Below are positions 36,611 to 45,246 of a stretch of 64,000 nt of DNA, piece by piece. The DNA lies in contig CATOST010000032.1 in assembly GCA_951812665.1 (NCBI GenBank), positions 124,001 to 188,000 on the forward strand, given 5' to 3'. The position numbers were made by a program, and so were the translations under genes. The stretch is from an uncultured Acidobacteriota bacterium. GTDB lineage: Bacteria; Acidobacteriota; UBA6911; RPQK01; JAJDTT01. Positions within the stretch are counted from its first letter, which is position 1, and every line of letters starts with the position of its first letter. The notes under the pieces were generated by a model, which was given only the letters and a program-made list of their open reading frames with translations, did not search any database and was not told the origin of the DNA.

Positions 36611-36691
36611 GAATTCGCGACCAGCTGTTTTCGAAGTATTATGGCGACGGCCTGCGACGTCCCGCAAGCGCTTCGCAAGGGTCCGACTGGG

Positions 36692-38218
36692 ATGAATTTC
36701 AATCCAAGCAGAAACGGTGCCGCCTGCGTCCAAGGGTCAACCAATCTGCCGGCGTTGCGTACCCTCGGCCTTTTCGTTCTGGTGTTCCTGGTGTTGCCAC
36801 TCGATATGCCTCCGGTCGCCGCCGGCCGGATTTCCCCGAATCGTCTGGTGGAGGCCGCCAGGTCGGGTGATGACGAGGCTTTGCAATCCCTGCTGGCCGC
36901 GCATGTGGACGTGAACCAGCGCCAGGCCGACGGTGCCACGGCATTGCACTGGGCGGCCCATCGGGACGACCTGAACAACGCGGTTCTGCTGATCGGCGCC
37001 GGAGCCGAGGTGAAGGCTTCCAACGATCTTGGAGTTCAACCTCTTTGGCTGGCATGCATCAACGGGAGCGTCCCCATGGTGAGGGTTCTGCTTGGAGCCG
37101 GGGCCGATCCCAACGCCGCTCCCTCCAACGGTGAGACTCCTCTCATGCATGCGGCCCGTAGCGGTTCGGTCGACGTGGTCAAGCTCCTGCTGCTTCATGG
37201 CGCGGAGGCGAACGCCAAGACTCCATTGGAGGAGCAGACGGCGTTGATGTGGGCGCTGGCGGAGAAACATGCAGATGTTGCCCGCACCCTGATCGAGCAT
37301 GGCGCGGAGGTGTCCGCACGTTCCAAGTATGGCTTCACGCCTCTGCTGTTTGCCGCTCGCGCCGGCGATCTCGACGGTGCCCGCACCTTGTTGGCGGCGG
37401 GAGTGGACCCGAACGAGACGGCTTCCGGCGGTGAAAGTGCGCTGGTGGTGGCGACCGTCCGCGGTCACGTGCCATTTGCCCTCTGGTTGCTGGAGCGGGG
37501 GACGGACCCGAACTCCGATGGCTCGGGATACACGGCTCTGCACTGGGCCGCCGGCTCATGGGAGACGGAAATGACCGGTCCCAAGGGGATCGTGGCCCGT
37601 CCCGGCCACGAGTGGGGCGTCATGCGAGGCTTGCAGGAGGGCAAGCTGGCACTCATTTCTGCGCTGCTGGCGCGGGGAGCGGACCCCGACGCCCGGCTCC
37701 TGAAGCATCCTCCCCGGTTCGGCTACACCGCCGACCGGCAGCGGCCGGCGGGGGCGACTCCCTTCCTGCTGGCGGCCAGGGCCGGAGACGCTAGCGTCAT
37801 GAAGGTTCTGGCGAAGGCGGGCGCCTCTCCCCGGCTTGCGGCTGACGACGGGACGACGGCGCTGATGGCAGCGGTCGGCGTGGGTCGAAACCTGACCGAG
37901 AGCCGGGTGACTGAAGAACAGTCGCTACGGGCGGTCCGGCTCGCCCTGGAGTTGGGAGCCGACGTGAATGCCGCCAACCAGGACGGAGACACGGCTCTGC
38001 ACGGTGCCGCCCGCATCAAATCTCCTGCTTTGGTGCAACTGCTGGTGGACCATGGCGCCGAGGTGAACGTGAGCAACGAAAAAGGGCAGACGCCGCTATT
38101 CGTGGCCCGCCACTATTTCCATCCCGGTTCTCCGCCGCTCCCGGTCCCAAGCGAGACTGCGGATCTGTTGCGCCGGCTGGGAGCCCGGGAAACGCTTGCA
38201 GAGGGGGTTCCGGAATAA
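36692..38218 (+). CDS. Exported ankyrin-repeat protein
   Basis: A 508-residue protein. A hydrophobic export signal (LGLFVLVFLVLPLDM) occupies about residues 26-42. About ten ankyrin repeats follow, such as DGATALHWAAHRDDLNNAVL, SNGETPLMHAARSGSVDVVK and DGDTALHGAARIKSPALVQL. A degenerate stretch around residues 290-350 may be a loop insertion. Repeats of this kind bind other proteins. The gene is divergent from the DUF1592 gene (81 bases between start codons); co-occurrence with such cytochrome genes suggests a partner relation, which is unproven. The start is ATG 36692. Confidence 0.88.
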   Translation: MNFNPSRNGAACVQGSTNLPALRTLGLFVLVFLVLPLDMPPVAAGRISPNRLVEAARSGDDEALQSLLAAHVDVNQRQADGATALHWAAHRDDLNNAVLLIGAGAEVKASNDLGVQPLWLACINGSVPMVRVLLGAGADPNAAPSNGETPLMHAARSGSVDVVKLLLLHGAEANAKTPLEEQTALMWALAEKHADVARTLIEHGAEVSARSKYGFTPLLFAARAGDLDGARTLLAAGVDPNETASGGESALVVATVRGHVPFALWLLERGTDPNSDGSGYTALHWAAGSWETEMTGPKGIVARPGHEWGVMRGLQEGKLALISALLARGADPDARLLKHPPRFGYTADRQRPAGATPFLLAARAGDASVMKVLAKAGASPRLAADDGTTALMAAVGVGRNLTESRVTEEQSLRAVRLALELGADVNAANQDGDTALHGAARIKSPALVQLLVDHGAEVNVSNEKGQTPLFVARHYFHPGSPPLPVPSETADLLRRLGARETLAEGVPE

Positions 38219-38227
38219 GTAGGAAAG

Positions 38228-38312
38228 TGCGAAAGGGGGGACTCGAACCCCCACGGGGAGTAACCCCACCAGATCCTAAATCTGGCGCGTCTGCCAATTC
38301 CGCCACTTTCGC
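38228..38312 (-). tRNA. tRNA-Leu(UAG)
   Basis: The 85-nt cloverleaf on the minus strand has acceptor arms GCGAAAG/CTTTCGC, a discriminator A, anticodon stem CCAGA/TCTGG with loop TTTAGGA (anticodon TAG), a long class II variable arm and a T arm with GTTCGAGTC. No CCA is encoded. Confidence 0.95.
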
Positions 38313-38408
38313 TGTAAAAGAACATTCTAACGCAAGCGCACGATCCACAAGTGAGCCTGCCTGCTGCGTGCGGAACGTCGTGTGATATTCTCCACTTCTC
38401 GGTCGTGG

Positions 38409-38485
38409 CGGGGCATGGCGCAGTCTGGTAGCGCGCCTGCTTTGGGAGCAGGAAGTCGGGGGTTCAAATCCCTCTGCCCCGACCA
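38409..38485 (+). tRNA. tRNA-Pro(UGG)
   Basis: The 77-nt cloverleaf has acceptor arms CGGGGCA/TGCCCCG, anticodon stem CCTGC/GCAGG with loop TTTGGGA (anticodon TGG), T loop TTCAAAT and discriminator A. CCA is encoded at 38483-38485. Confidence 0.95.
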
Positions 38486-38567
38486 TTATCCCGGGGGTCG
38501 CTCCCCTTTGCCTGGATTGGACTGCTGTGGCGAGGTCGCGGCGAGATGAGGTTGATCGCTGGTGACG

Positions 38568-40136
38568 ATGGGATTCGACCCCTACGTCGATGCCGTCATC
38601 ATCATCGTCTACCTTTCCCTCCTGACGACGATCGGCCTCTATTTCTTCCGCAAGCAGCGCGGCCTTCACGATTTCGTCAAAGGGGGCGGGAAACTGGGAT
38701 TCGTCGCCATGGGAGTGTCCATCATGGCGGCCCTCAACAGCGGCATCGACTACATCCAGTCACCCGCCTTCGGCTACCAGTTCGGGTTGATTGCTTCCGT
38801 TTTTCTTCTGACCTGGGTCTTCATCTATCCCTGGATCACCCGCGTCACACTGCCCTTCTACCGCCGTCTCGACGTCTACTCCGCGTACGAGTACCTGGAG
38901 CACCGTTTCTCGCTGTCGGTTCGATTGCTGGCCTCGGCCATCTTCGTGCTCTGGCGCTGCGGTTGGATGGGAGCCGCCATCTACGTCCCCTGCCTTGCCA
39001 TCAACGCTGCGACGGCCGGGGACCTGCCGGTGAACGGGATGGTCGTGATCCTGGGAATCGTGGTCACCGTCTACACCATGCTGGGCGGCATGCGAGCTGT
39101 GATCTGGACCGAGATCCTGCAGTTCGGAGTCATGTTCGGAGGTCTGGGCGCCACCCTCTGGTTCATCTTGAATCAGATTCCGGGCGGATTGGAGACCTTT
39201 TGGAAAGAGGGGCTTGAGGCCGGAAGGTTCTCCGTCGTGGCCCACTTCGAGGGTTGGGACCAGGCCTCCTACCTGGACAAGCTGAAGATGTATTTCTTCA
39301 CGGAGAAGCTAACTTTCATCGGCCTGATCGTGGCCGTCGGCTGCAATCGTCTGGCCCAGTACACGGGCGATCAGGTGGCGGTCCAGCGGTATCAGACCGT
39401 GCGGTCCACCCGGGAAGCGGGTCGCGCCATGGTCGTCAACGTGTGCTGCGACGCGGTCTGGGGGTTGTTCCTGACCCTGGTCGGCCTGGCACTGTTCGCC
39501 TACTACATCTCCAGCGGTGGTTATCCTGCCGACAGGTCCGTGGACCAGGTCCTGCCCCATTTCATGTCCACCAATTTTCCGGTCGGACTGACGGGGCTGG
39601 TGATCGCCGCCATCTTTGCGGCGTCCCTTTCCAGCGTGGATGCCGCTCTGAATGCGACCACCTCCGTGGTCGTCGTCGACTTCCATGATCGTCTGATCAA
39701 GGGCCGCGTCCGGCCGGAAGCGAATCCCGACGCCGCCGAACAGCGCCGCCAAGTACGGGTCTCGAGGGTCGTCAATGGGGTGCTGGGGGTGATTCTGATT
39801 TTCTTCGGAACCAACGTGCACCGCTTCGGGGAGATCTGGCAGGGTGCCAACCGGATCCTGGGCGCCTTCGGGGGACCCCTCTTCGGGATCTTCCTGTTGG
39901 GAATGTTCGTCAAAGGGGCCCATACCCGGGGCGTCCTGGTGGGTGGACTGGTGGGAGTCTCATTGAACTGCACCGTTGCCTTCACCGTTCGAGAGTTGAG
40001 CTTCCAGTGGCCCTACCTCATCGGAGTGTTGGCAACCCTGGGCACCGGATACGCGGCCAGCAGGCTCATGCCCGCGCCGGAGACGCCCCGGGTTCCGCTC
40101 ACTTGGCGCCGGGTGATGAGCGGCGACGGCTTCTGA
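38568..40136 (+). CDS. Sodium:solute symporter family protein
   Basis: A 522-residue membrane protein with about 13 predicted helices. SSS-family features are the N-terminal VDAVIIIVYLSLLTTIGLYF, then FRKQRGLHDFVKGGGKLGF, AALNSGIDYIQSPAFGY, TVYTMLGGMRAVIWTEILQF, GDQVAVQRYQTVRSTREAGR and AAIFAASLSSVDAALNATTS, which includes the Ser-rich sodium-site segment. The solute is unknown; relatives carry sugars, sialic acid or organic acids. It is followed after 83 bases by a secreted glycosidase-like gene, which favours a sugar or sugar acid. ATG 38568 is preferred to GTG 38562. Confidence 0.88.
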   Translation: MGFDPYVDAVIIIVYLSLLTTIGLYFFRKQRGLHDFVKGGGKLGFVAMGVSIMAALNSGIDYIQSPAFGYQFGLIASVFLLTWVFIYPWITRVTLPFYRRLDVYSAYEYLEHRFSLSVRLLASAIFVLWRCGWMGAAIYVPCLAINAATAGDLPVNGMVVILGIVVTVYTMLGGMRAVIWTEILQFGVMFGGLGATLWFILNQIPGGLETFWKEGLEAGRFSVVAHFEGWDQASYLDKLKMYFFTEKLTFIGLIVAVGCNRLAQYTGDQVAVQRYQTVRSTREAGRAMVVNVCCDAVWGLFLTLVGLALFAYYISSGGYPADRSVDQVLPHFMSTNFPVGLTGLVIAAIFAASLSSVDAALNATTSVVVVDFHDRLIKGRVRPEANPDAAEQRRQVRVSRVVNGVLGVILIFFGTNVHRFGEIWQGANRILGAFGGPLFGIFLLGMFVKGAHTRGVLVGGLVGVSLNCTVAFTVRELSFQWPYLIGVLATLGTGYAASRLMPAPETPRVPLTWRRVMSGDGF

Positions 40137-40219
40137 TCGGCGCCGGAGTAATCCCGCAGGTGACGGAAAACTGCCGTGCCGGTCCGGAGACCGGGGATAC
40201 CGGTAGAAAGAAAAAACAC

Positions 40220-41701
40220 ATGAGGCGTAATTCTCTTCGGTACGGTTGGCTTCTTCTCCTTCTTTGGGTGCCGCTGCCAGCCGAACTTGGCGCAGGACCG
40301 GCCGTTGCGGCGGGTAAAGAAGAATCCGGAATCGTCCAACTCGGCCAACAGGCCGGAGCCTGGGGCCGCATGGGGGCCCTCTTTCTCCACGACGACCAGT
40401 TGGTCGCCCGGTCGCGGGGCGTCCGGCGCGTCGCGGGCAAGGTCACGAAGCATCCCGGCAACCCGGTCCTGACGGCGGATCGTCCCTGGCAGGCCGGCTC
40501 CATCGGCTACGCCTGCGTTCTCTATGACGGCGAGGAGAAGCTCTACAAAATGTGGTACGAGTCGCGCCTGAATCCGGGACGCCTCCGCGGTCCCAACCTG
40601 GAGCAGGGGCGCTGCCTGTACGCCGTCTCCCGGGACGGGCTGGTTTGGCAGAAGCCGATTCTGGGAATTATCGAGAGCGGGGGCTCCCGGGAGAACAACA
40701 TCGTCTTCGCGGGTCCCGGCGGCGCGCGCAACAAAGTCTACTGGGTCATCGAGGACCGGGCCGACCCGGACCCGGGCCGGCGTTACAAGATGATGTTCCA
40801 TCTCTGGGACTTCAGGGGCCGGGGCGTCGGCATCGCCTTCTCGGAGGACGGTCTGCACTGGCAGACGGACAGCCGGGTGAACCTTCACGGGGGATTCGAC
40901 ACCCACAACATCTTCTTCTGGGACGATCGGGTGGGCCAGTATGTGGGCTATTTTCGGAGCCGCACGCTGGGCCGCCGCTTCATTGCGCGGGCCACGAGTC
41001 CCGACGCGTTCCATTGGTCGAATCCTGTGAGCGTGCACGGACCCGACGGAGACGATCCCAGGGATTTCGATCTCTATACGCCAGGAGTCTTCAGATACAG
41101 TCGTACCGCCGACACCTATATCCTCTTCACGGCGGCCTTCGACCGGGCTGCCGATCGCCTCTTCGGTCAGTTGGCCGTCAGCCGGGACGGAATCGATTGG
41201 CACCGCTTTCGCGATCCCTTTCTGCCTCTGGGTGCGGACGGGGAGTGGGATGCCGGGTCGATCTATCCTTCGCCCTCGGAAATCTCGATTGAAGACCGGA
41301 CGGCCATCTACTATCGGGGGGACCATATCGGCCACGGCGCGGGAGGCCGTCCCGGCATCGGCGTGGCGTTTCTGGACGAGGGGGGATTCGTCGCGTGGGA
41401 GGCCGAGACACAGGGAACACTCACTACCCGTCCGTTGGGGGTCGTCGGAAAGCGATCGACCTTCTACCTCATGAGTGACGCCTCCGGGGGATCCATCCGA
41501 TCCGAGCTGCTCAATCCGGACGGCGAGGTGATCCCGGGATTCTCGAAAGGGGCGAGTATTCCCATCACCGCAAAAGGCTCCAAGCTGCTGGTCCAGTGGG
41601 AGGGGAAACCGGCGCTGGGTGACGCCGCACTGCAGCCACTGCGCCTGAAGCTTTACCTGGACCGGGCCCGAGTCTACGGGATTGGCAGTGCCCGGCCTTG
41701 A
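40220..41701 (+). CDS. Secreted five-bladed-propeller protein, GH32/GH43-like
   Basis: A 493-residue protein with a signal peptide (LRYGWLLLLLWVPLPAEL). Repeated segments of the type YACVLYDGEEKLYKMWYES, LYAVSRDGLVWQKP, VGIAFSEDGLHW and LAVSRDGIDWHRF match the beta-propeller of GH32/GH43/GH68-like proteins common in soil and marine bacteria. Acidic residues suitable for catalysis are present but cannot be assigned without alignment. A family relative lies at 62116. It is probably an extracellular glycosidase or sugar-binding protein. It lies downstream of the symporter and likely in the same unit. Confidence 0.75.
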   Translation: MRRNSLRYGWLLLLLWVPLPAELGAGPAVAAGKEESGIVQLGQQAGAWGRMGALFLHDDQLVARSRGVRRVAGKVTKHPGNPVLTADRPWQAGSIGYACVLYDGEEKLYKMWYESRLNPGRLRGPNLEQGRCLYAVSRDGLVWQKPILGIIESGGSRENNIVFAGPGGARNKVYWVIEDRADPDPGRRYKMMFHLWDFRGRGVGIAFSEDGLHWQTDSRVNLHGGFDTHNIFFWDDRVGQYVGYFRSRTLGRRFIARATSPDAFHWSNPVSVHGPDGDDPRDFDLYTPGVFRYSRTADTYILFTAAFDRAADRLFGQLAVSRDGIDWHRFRDPFLPLGADGEWDAGSIYPSPSEISIEDRTAIYYRGDHIGHGAGGRPGIGVAFLDEGGFVAWEAETQGTLTTRPLGVVGKRSTFYLMSDASGGSIRSELLNPDGEVIPGFSKGASIPITAKGSKLLVQWEGKPALGDAALQPLRLKLYLDRARVYGIGSARP

Positions 41702-42007
41702 CCGGGAAACTTGGTGGGGTCGCGGATTGTGCGGCCAGAGAGGTTCTTACCTCATTGGCCGGCCCGTGTCCGGGACAAGTCTCTCGACCGCCGCTGCCGA
41801 AGAGACGGAGTTCAGAAGTCTCTGCAGCCGGATCGGGCCCCGCGGGGGCGGCATCCGTGAGATCGTAATGGTGGCGCCGGAGGATGTGCCGGTGGCAAGA
41901 TCGGGAGGCGGCACGGGAAGTCGATCCTGGTCGTGATCCCGGAGCCGGATCGCGAACCGGAGCGGGTTGGAGGCGACGGCCGGCATGAGTCGGTGAGGGA
42001 GGGAGCT
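41702..42007. other. Intergenic region, about 306 bp
   Basis: Reading frames here have no family character or good start. The right end carries the Shine-Dalgarno sequence for the SDR gene. No promoter or hairpin was recognised. Confidence 0.4.
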
Positions 42008-42802
42008 TTGAACGTCGATCTCGAGAATCAGGTGGCCTTGGTCACCGGCGGGGCCAAGGGCATCGGGAAGGCCATATCCAAGCTCTTGGCGGCCAACGGC
42101 GCTCGCGTGGCCATCGTGGATATCGATCTGGATACGGCCGAGGAAACGGTCGCCGGGCTCCGGGAATCCGGAGGAGAGGCGTTGGCCATCGAGGGGGACG
42201 TGAGTCGCTCCGGGCAGATGGAGCCGGCCGTGGAGCGGATCGTGGAGGAATGGGGGAAGCTCTCGATTCTGGTCAACAACGCCGGAATCAACACCCTCGG
42301 AGGCCGGGTGCCCATTCATGAGTTCCGGGAAGAAGACTGGAACCGGATCCTGGAGGTAGACTTGACCGGCGTCTACGTCGTCAGCAAGGCTGCGGTCCCT
42401 GCCCTGCTCCGCAACCGCGGGGGGCGGATCGTGAACATCTCATCCGTCGCCGGCCTGGTGCCGTTGCGCCTGCAGAGCGCTTTCGTCGCGGCCAAAGCGG
42501 GCGTGGTCAATCTGACCCGCTCCATGGCACTGGAGCTGGGTTCTCACGGTATTCTGGTCAACGCGGTGGCGCCCGGTTCCACCCTGACCCGGGGAACGAA
42601 GAAGCTCTTCTACGGGGCCGACGGCGTTTACACGGAAAACGCCGCGAGTCTGCTGGCCCATATTCCGCTTGGACGGCCGGCGGAAACCCGGGAAATCGCC
42701 TGGTCGGTACTCTTCCTGGTTTCGCCGGAAGCGAGTTATATCAATGGAGCGGTCCTGACGGTCGATGGTGGGTGGACCGCCGGATATACTCGAGACTGGT
42801 AG
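42008..42802 (+). CDS. Short-chain dehydrogenase/reductase family protein lacking the catalytic Tyr
   Basis: A 264-residue classical SDR fold with TGGAKGIG (residues 13-20), NNAG (90-93), a VNISSVAG serine segment (Ser145/146) and the C-terminal GAVLTVDGGW. The usual YxxxK active site reads F159xxxK163 (SAFVAAKAG), so the proton-donating Tyr is replaced by Phe. The protein may be inactive as a standard dehydrogenase, or may use another reaction. TTG 42008 is selected because GGAGGGAG lies immediately upstream and the fold begins there. A cupin gene follows after 28 bases. Confidence 0.85.
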   Translation: MNVDLENQVALVTGGAKGIGKAISKLLAANGARVAIVDIDLDTAEETVAGLRESGGEALAIEGDVSRSGQMEPAVERIVEEWGKLSILVNNAGINTLGGRVPIHEFREEDWNRILEVDLTGVYVVSKAAVPALLRNRGGRIVNISSVAGLVPLRLQSAFVAAKAGVVNLTRSMALELGSHGILVNAVAPGSTLTRGTKKLFYGADGVYTENAASLLAHIPLGRPAETREIAWSVLFLVSPEASYINGAVLTVDGGWTAGYTRDW

Positions 42803-42830
42803 CTTTACAGTAGAGACGGAGAGATTGCAG

Positions 42831-43247
42831 ATGGCCAAGATCACCGAGTTCCGGGGATATCAGGGCGAGCCGCCGATTCCGAAGCCGGACGAATTGGTGG
42901 AGCCCAACATCGTCACCGTGCAGGATGGCGTTCCCGTCAAGTACCCAGGTTGCGAGGGAATCGGTGTCCGCGTGGTGCATCCTTCCAATCCCAGGGCCCC
43001 GGCCGAGAACATGGGAATGGTCATGTTCTTCGTCCCGCCCCACGTGGTCCTCGGCGTCGGTAGCCACCATACCGAGGAATGCTACGTCATCCTGAAGGGG
43101 CAGGGGACCATGACGTTGGCGGGCAAACAGGTCCCGGTGAGCGCGGGAACCTTCATCCATCTGCCGCCCTGGTGCGAGCATGGTGTCGAGAACACGGGAG
43201 ATGAGACGATGGAGATCCTCATCTGCACCTCTCCTCCCAATCCCTAG
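42831..43247 (+). CDS. Cupin domain protein
   Basis: A 138-residue single-domain cupin. Metal-binding motif 1 is in GVGSHHTEECYVILKGQG (His, His, Glu) and motif 2 in HLPPWCEHGVENTG (His). Such small cupins are isomerases, dioxygenases or sugar-binding regulators. It is downstream of the SDR and probably co-transcribed. ATG 42831 has a GGAGAG site. The stop TAG (43245-43247) is part of the CTAG boundary of the mobile element that begins at 43244, so the original 3' end may have been different. Confidence 0.83.
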   Translation: MAKITEFRGYQGEPPIPKPDELVEPNIVTVQDGVPVKYPGCEGIGVRVVHPSNPRAPAENMGMVMFFVPPHVVLGVGSHHTEECYVILKGQGTMTLAGKQVPVSAGTFIHLPPWCEHGVENTGDETMEILICTSPPNP

Positions 43248-43409
43248 GAGTCTGCGCCGTAGAAATGATCGTAGCGAGAAAGTGGGGAATCGAGGCCAGA
43301 TTTTCTCGATTTTGAGGTGCATAGTCGTTCTATTCGCCGAGAAATCGAGGAAATATGGACCGATTCACCGCTTTCGCAGTAGATTGATTTCTTCGGCGCA
43401 GGCTCCTAG
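43244..43409 (+). mobile_element. MITE-like palindromic element, family B, complete copy (166 bp)
   Basis: Both ends are CTAG (43244-43247 and 43406-43409). The terminal arms GGAGTCTGCGCCG and (on the other strand) GGAGCCTGCGCCG begin imperfect inverted repeats of about 40 bases. The centre (about 43288-43365) is itself palindromic. There is no transposase gene. Copies or derivatives are at 19818-19936 (truncated) and, in an 81-bp short form, at 14151 and 17239. Confidence 0.8.
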
Positions 43410-43435
43410 ACCTTGAGACTACTCCTGGAGGAATT

Positions 43436-43846
43436 ATGAAAGTTCTGGAACACGTGGCAGTCGTGGCGGACGATCCCGAGAGCTTGGCGGGTTGGTATTG
43501 TGAAAAGCTTGGATTCGAGCTTCTGTCCAAAGGGACCGTTGTGCTTGGGGACACGGAGATCTCCTATCACTTTCTAGGCCTGTCGGGCGGAGCCTTGTTG
43601 GAGATCCTCAATTCCAACGGAAAGCCCCGGACCCGGAAAGAGGACGACGACGCCGGGATTCGGCACATCGCGTTCCTGGTGGAGGACATGGACGCCTCTC
43701 GCCGCGATCTGCAGGAGAAAGGGATTGAAGTCGGCCCGATCCGGGAGCTGCCGAACGGCACCAAGCTGACGTTTTTCCGGGACCCGGAGGAGAATATCCT
43801 GCAGCTCGTCTATCGCACGGCGCCCGTCCGGCCCTGGCTGGCGTGA
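43436..43846 (+). CDS. VOC (glyoxalase/dioxygenase superfamily) protein
   Basis: A 136-residue protein with the beta-alpha-beta-beta-beta repeat of the VOC family. Metal ligand candidates are His8 (VLEHVAVVADD), a Glu in GALLEILNSNG, His in IRHIAFLVEDMD and Glu in DPEENILQLVYR. Members act on thiol adducts, fosfomycin-like compounds or aromatic ring diols; the substrate is not evident. ATG 43436 follows GGAGG directly. It lies just past the family B element. Confidence 0.83.
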   Translation: MKVLEHVAVVADDPESLAGWYCEKLGFELLSKGTVVLGDTEISYHFLGLSGGALLEILNSNGKPRTRKEDDDAGIRHIAFLVEDMDASRRDLQEKGIEVGPIRELPNGTKLTFFRDPEENILQLVYRTAPVRPWLA

Positions 43847-43901
43847 CAAGCCCCGTCCGGTAACGGGAATTCGCCCGCTTGCGTCCACAGGCGAGCGAAT
43901 C

Positions 43902-45161
43902 TCAGCGTCCCGTCCAGGAACGGTAGGCGGCCAGTCCGACGAGCGCGTTGCAGGTGGTGTTGAGCCGGAGGTCCAGGGACTGTCCAGGATCTCCTCCTCC
44001 CACCGCATCGCCCCACCACTGTCCGTCCGGACGCTGGCTTCGGATCAGATAAGCGGCAATCCGTCGCGCCGCAAGCCGGTAGCGTTCCTGGGGCGAAACC
44101 TGATGCAGCTCGGTGAGGCCCCAGAGGAACTTGTGGGATTCCACGCAGTCGTAGATTCCGTCTCTTCCGGTTAAAACGGCCTCCGTGTACTTTCGGGCCG
44201 CCTCCAGGTAGCGCTGCTTCCGGGTCAGTCGGAAGAGCCGCACCAACAGCACCTGGACCGGCCCCAGCCGCGCAGGCCGCTGTTTGAGTCCTTTGCGGTC
44301 CACGAAGTCTCGGCTGGTCCGTTCCAGGAGCAGCGCCTGGGTGCAGTCCGCACGGCGGTTGGCCGCCAGGTAGATCCCCTCGTCAGGGTGGGGCTGGAGC
44401 TTCAACAGGTCGATGAGAAAGTCACCCGCCCGCCGGGCGGCGGCAACATGGCGGGAAGAGAGAAGCGCCAGACCGGCGAATCCGGCGGTCATGGCGTGCT
44501 GGACGCCTGCTCCCTCCTTTAGATCCGCGGCTCTGTCCAGGAAACCGCCGCTCTCCCGGTCCTGATAGGAGAGGATGTCCTGGGCGAGTGGGAAGGCGAT
44601 GTCGTATCGGCCACAGATCCCGGCGCCCCACACCAGCCAGCCTCGATCGTAGGTGTTCGTGAACCGGGACGCCTCCTGCTCCAGCGGAATCTCCAGTTGG
44701 CCGTGATCGCCCAGGAAACGGGAGGCAAACCAGTCGAGGCAGGAGAACGCCGCGTCGAAGGCGCCGTTGACGGCGAGGCTGCCGGGAATCTTGTAGTAGA
44801 GGGAAGCGTGGTCCGGGTTCCGAATGCTTCCCCGCTTGTCCATCAGGGACCTGATCCAGCGGCATCCCGACTTCAGGCTGTCGGATAACTGGTGGTCGTC
44901 CGGAAATCGGCTTCGTTCCCTTGCATCCAATGGAGACTCGATACGGGGACGCTGTTTGCCTGCGCCAGGACGTTCTTGTCGATGTTGGGCGACTTCGGTT
45001 TTCTCAATTCGGTAACGGCAATGAGATTGAGGACGTACGTCAGACAAGTCCACTGTACCGTACAGCTTCCCCTCCGGACGCGGCGGCTCGAAATCGATTT
45101 CGGCAGCTTCCGGCATAGCCAGCAAGTCGATGATCGTCGCTTTCTTGTCTGTGACCCCCAC
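43902..45161 (-). CDS. Alpha/alpha-toroid-like protein of unknown function
   Basis: A 419-residue frame. From about residue 95 the sequence looks like an (alpha/alpha) barrel: SLKSGCRWIRSLMDKRG, AFDAAFSCLDWFASRFLGD, YDRGWLVWGAGICGRYDIA, HAMTAGFAGLALLSSRHVAA and CVESHKFLWGLTELHQ. This resembles prenyltransferase-like or glycoside-hydrolase toroids, but no catalytic motif was recognised. The first 35 residues also look protein-like, whereas residues about 45-90 are Arg-, Gln- and His-rich, as in an incorrect frame, so a pair of frameshifts or a later start (for example Met at 44846) is possible. No family name is offered with confidence. Confidence 0.6.
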   Translation of the reverse strand: MGVTDKKATIIDLLAMPEAAEIDFEPPRPEGKLYGTVDLSDVRPQSHCRYRIEKTEVAQHRQERPGAGKQRPRIESPLDARERSRFPDDHQLSDSLKSGCRWIRSLMDKRGSIRNPDHASLYYKIPGSLAVNGAFDAAFSCLDWFASRFLGDHGQLEIPLEQEASRFTNTYDRGWLVWGAGICGRYDIAFPLAQDILSYQDRESGGFLDRAADLKEGAGVQHAMTAGFAGLALLSSRHVAAARRAGDFLIDLLKLQPHPDEGIYLAANRRADCTQALLLERTSRDFVDRKGLKQRPARLGPVQVLLVRLFRLTRKQRYLEAARKYTEAVLTGRDGIYDCVESHKFLWGLTELHQVSPQERYRLAARRIAAYLIRSQRPDGQWWGDAVGGGDPGQSLDLRLNTTCNALVGLAAYRSWTGR

Positions 45162-45246
45162 AAGCGGATCCTCCGATATTTCAAGTCATTGTAGGATCAC
45201 TTCGACTACGCGTGTCACTCGATGTCTCAACGGGGAGGAGAAGCAC

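Noticed and set aside
43902..45161. Squalene-hopene cyclase, given the hpn genes elsewhere
   Set aside because: The toroid-like protein is too short and lacks the DxDD motif and QW repeats.
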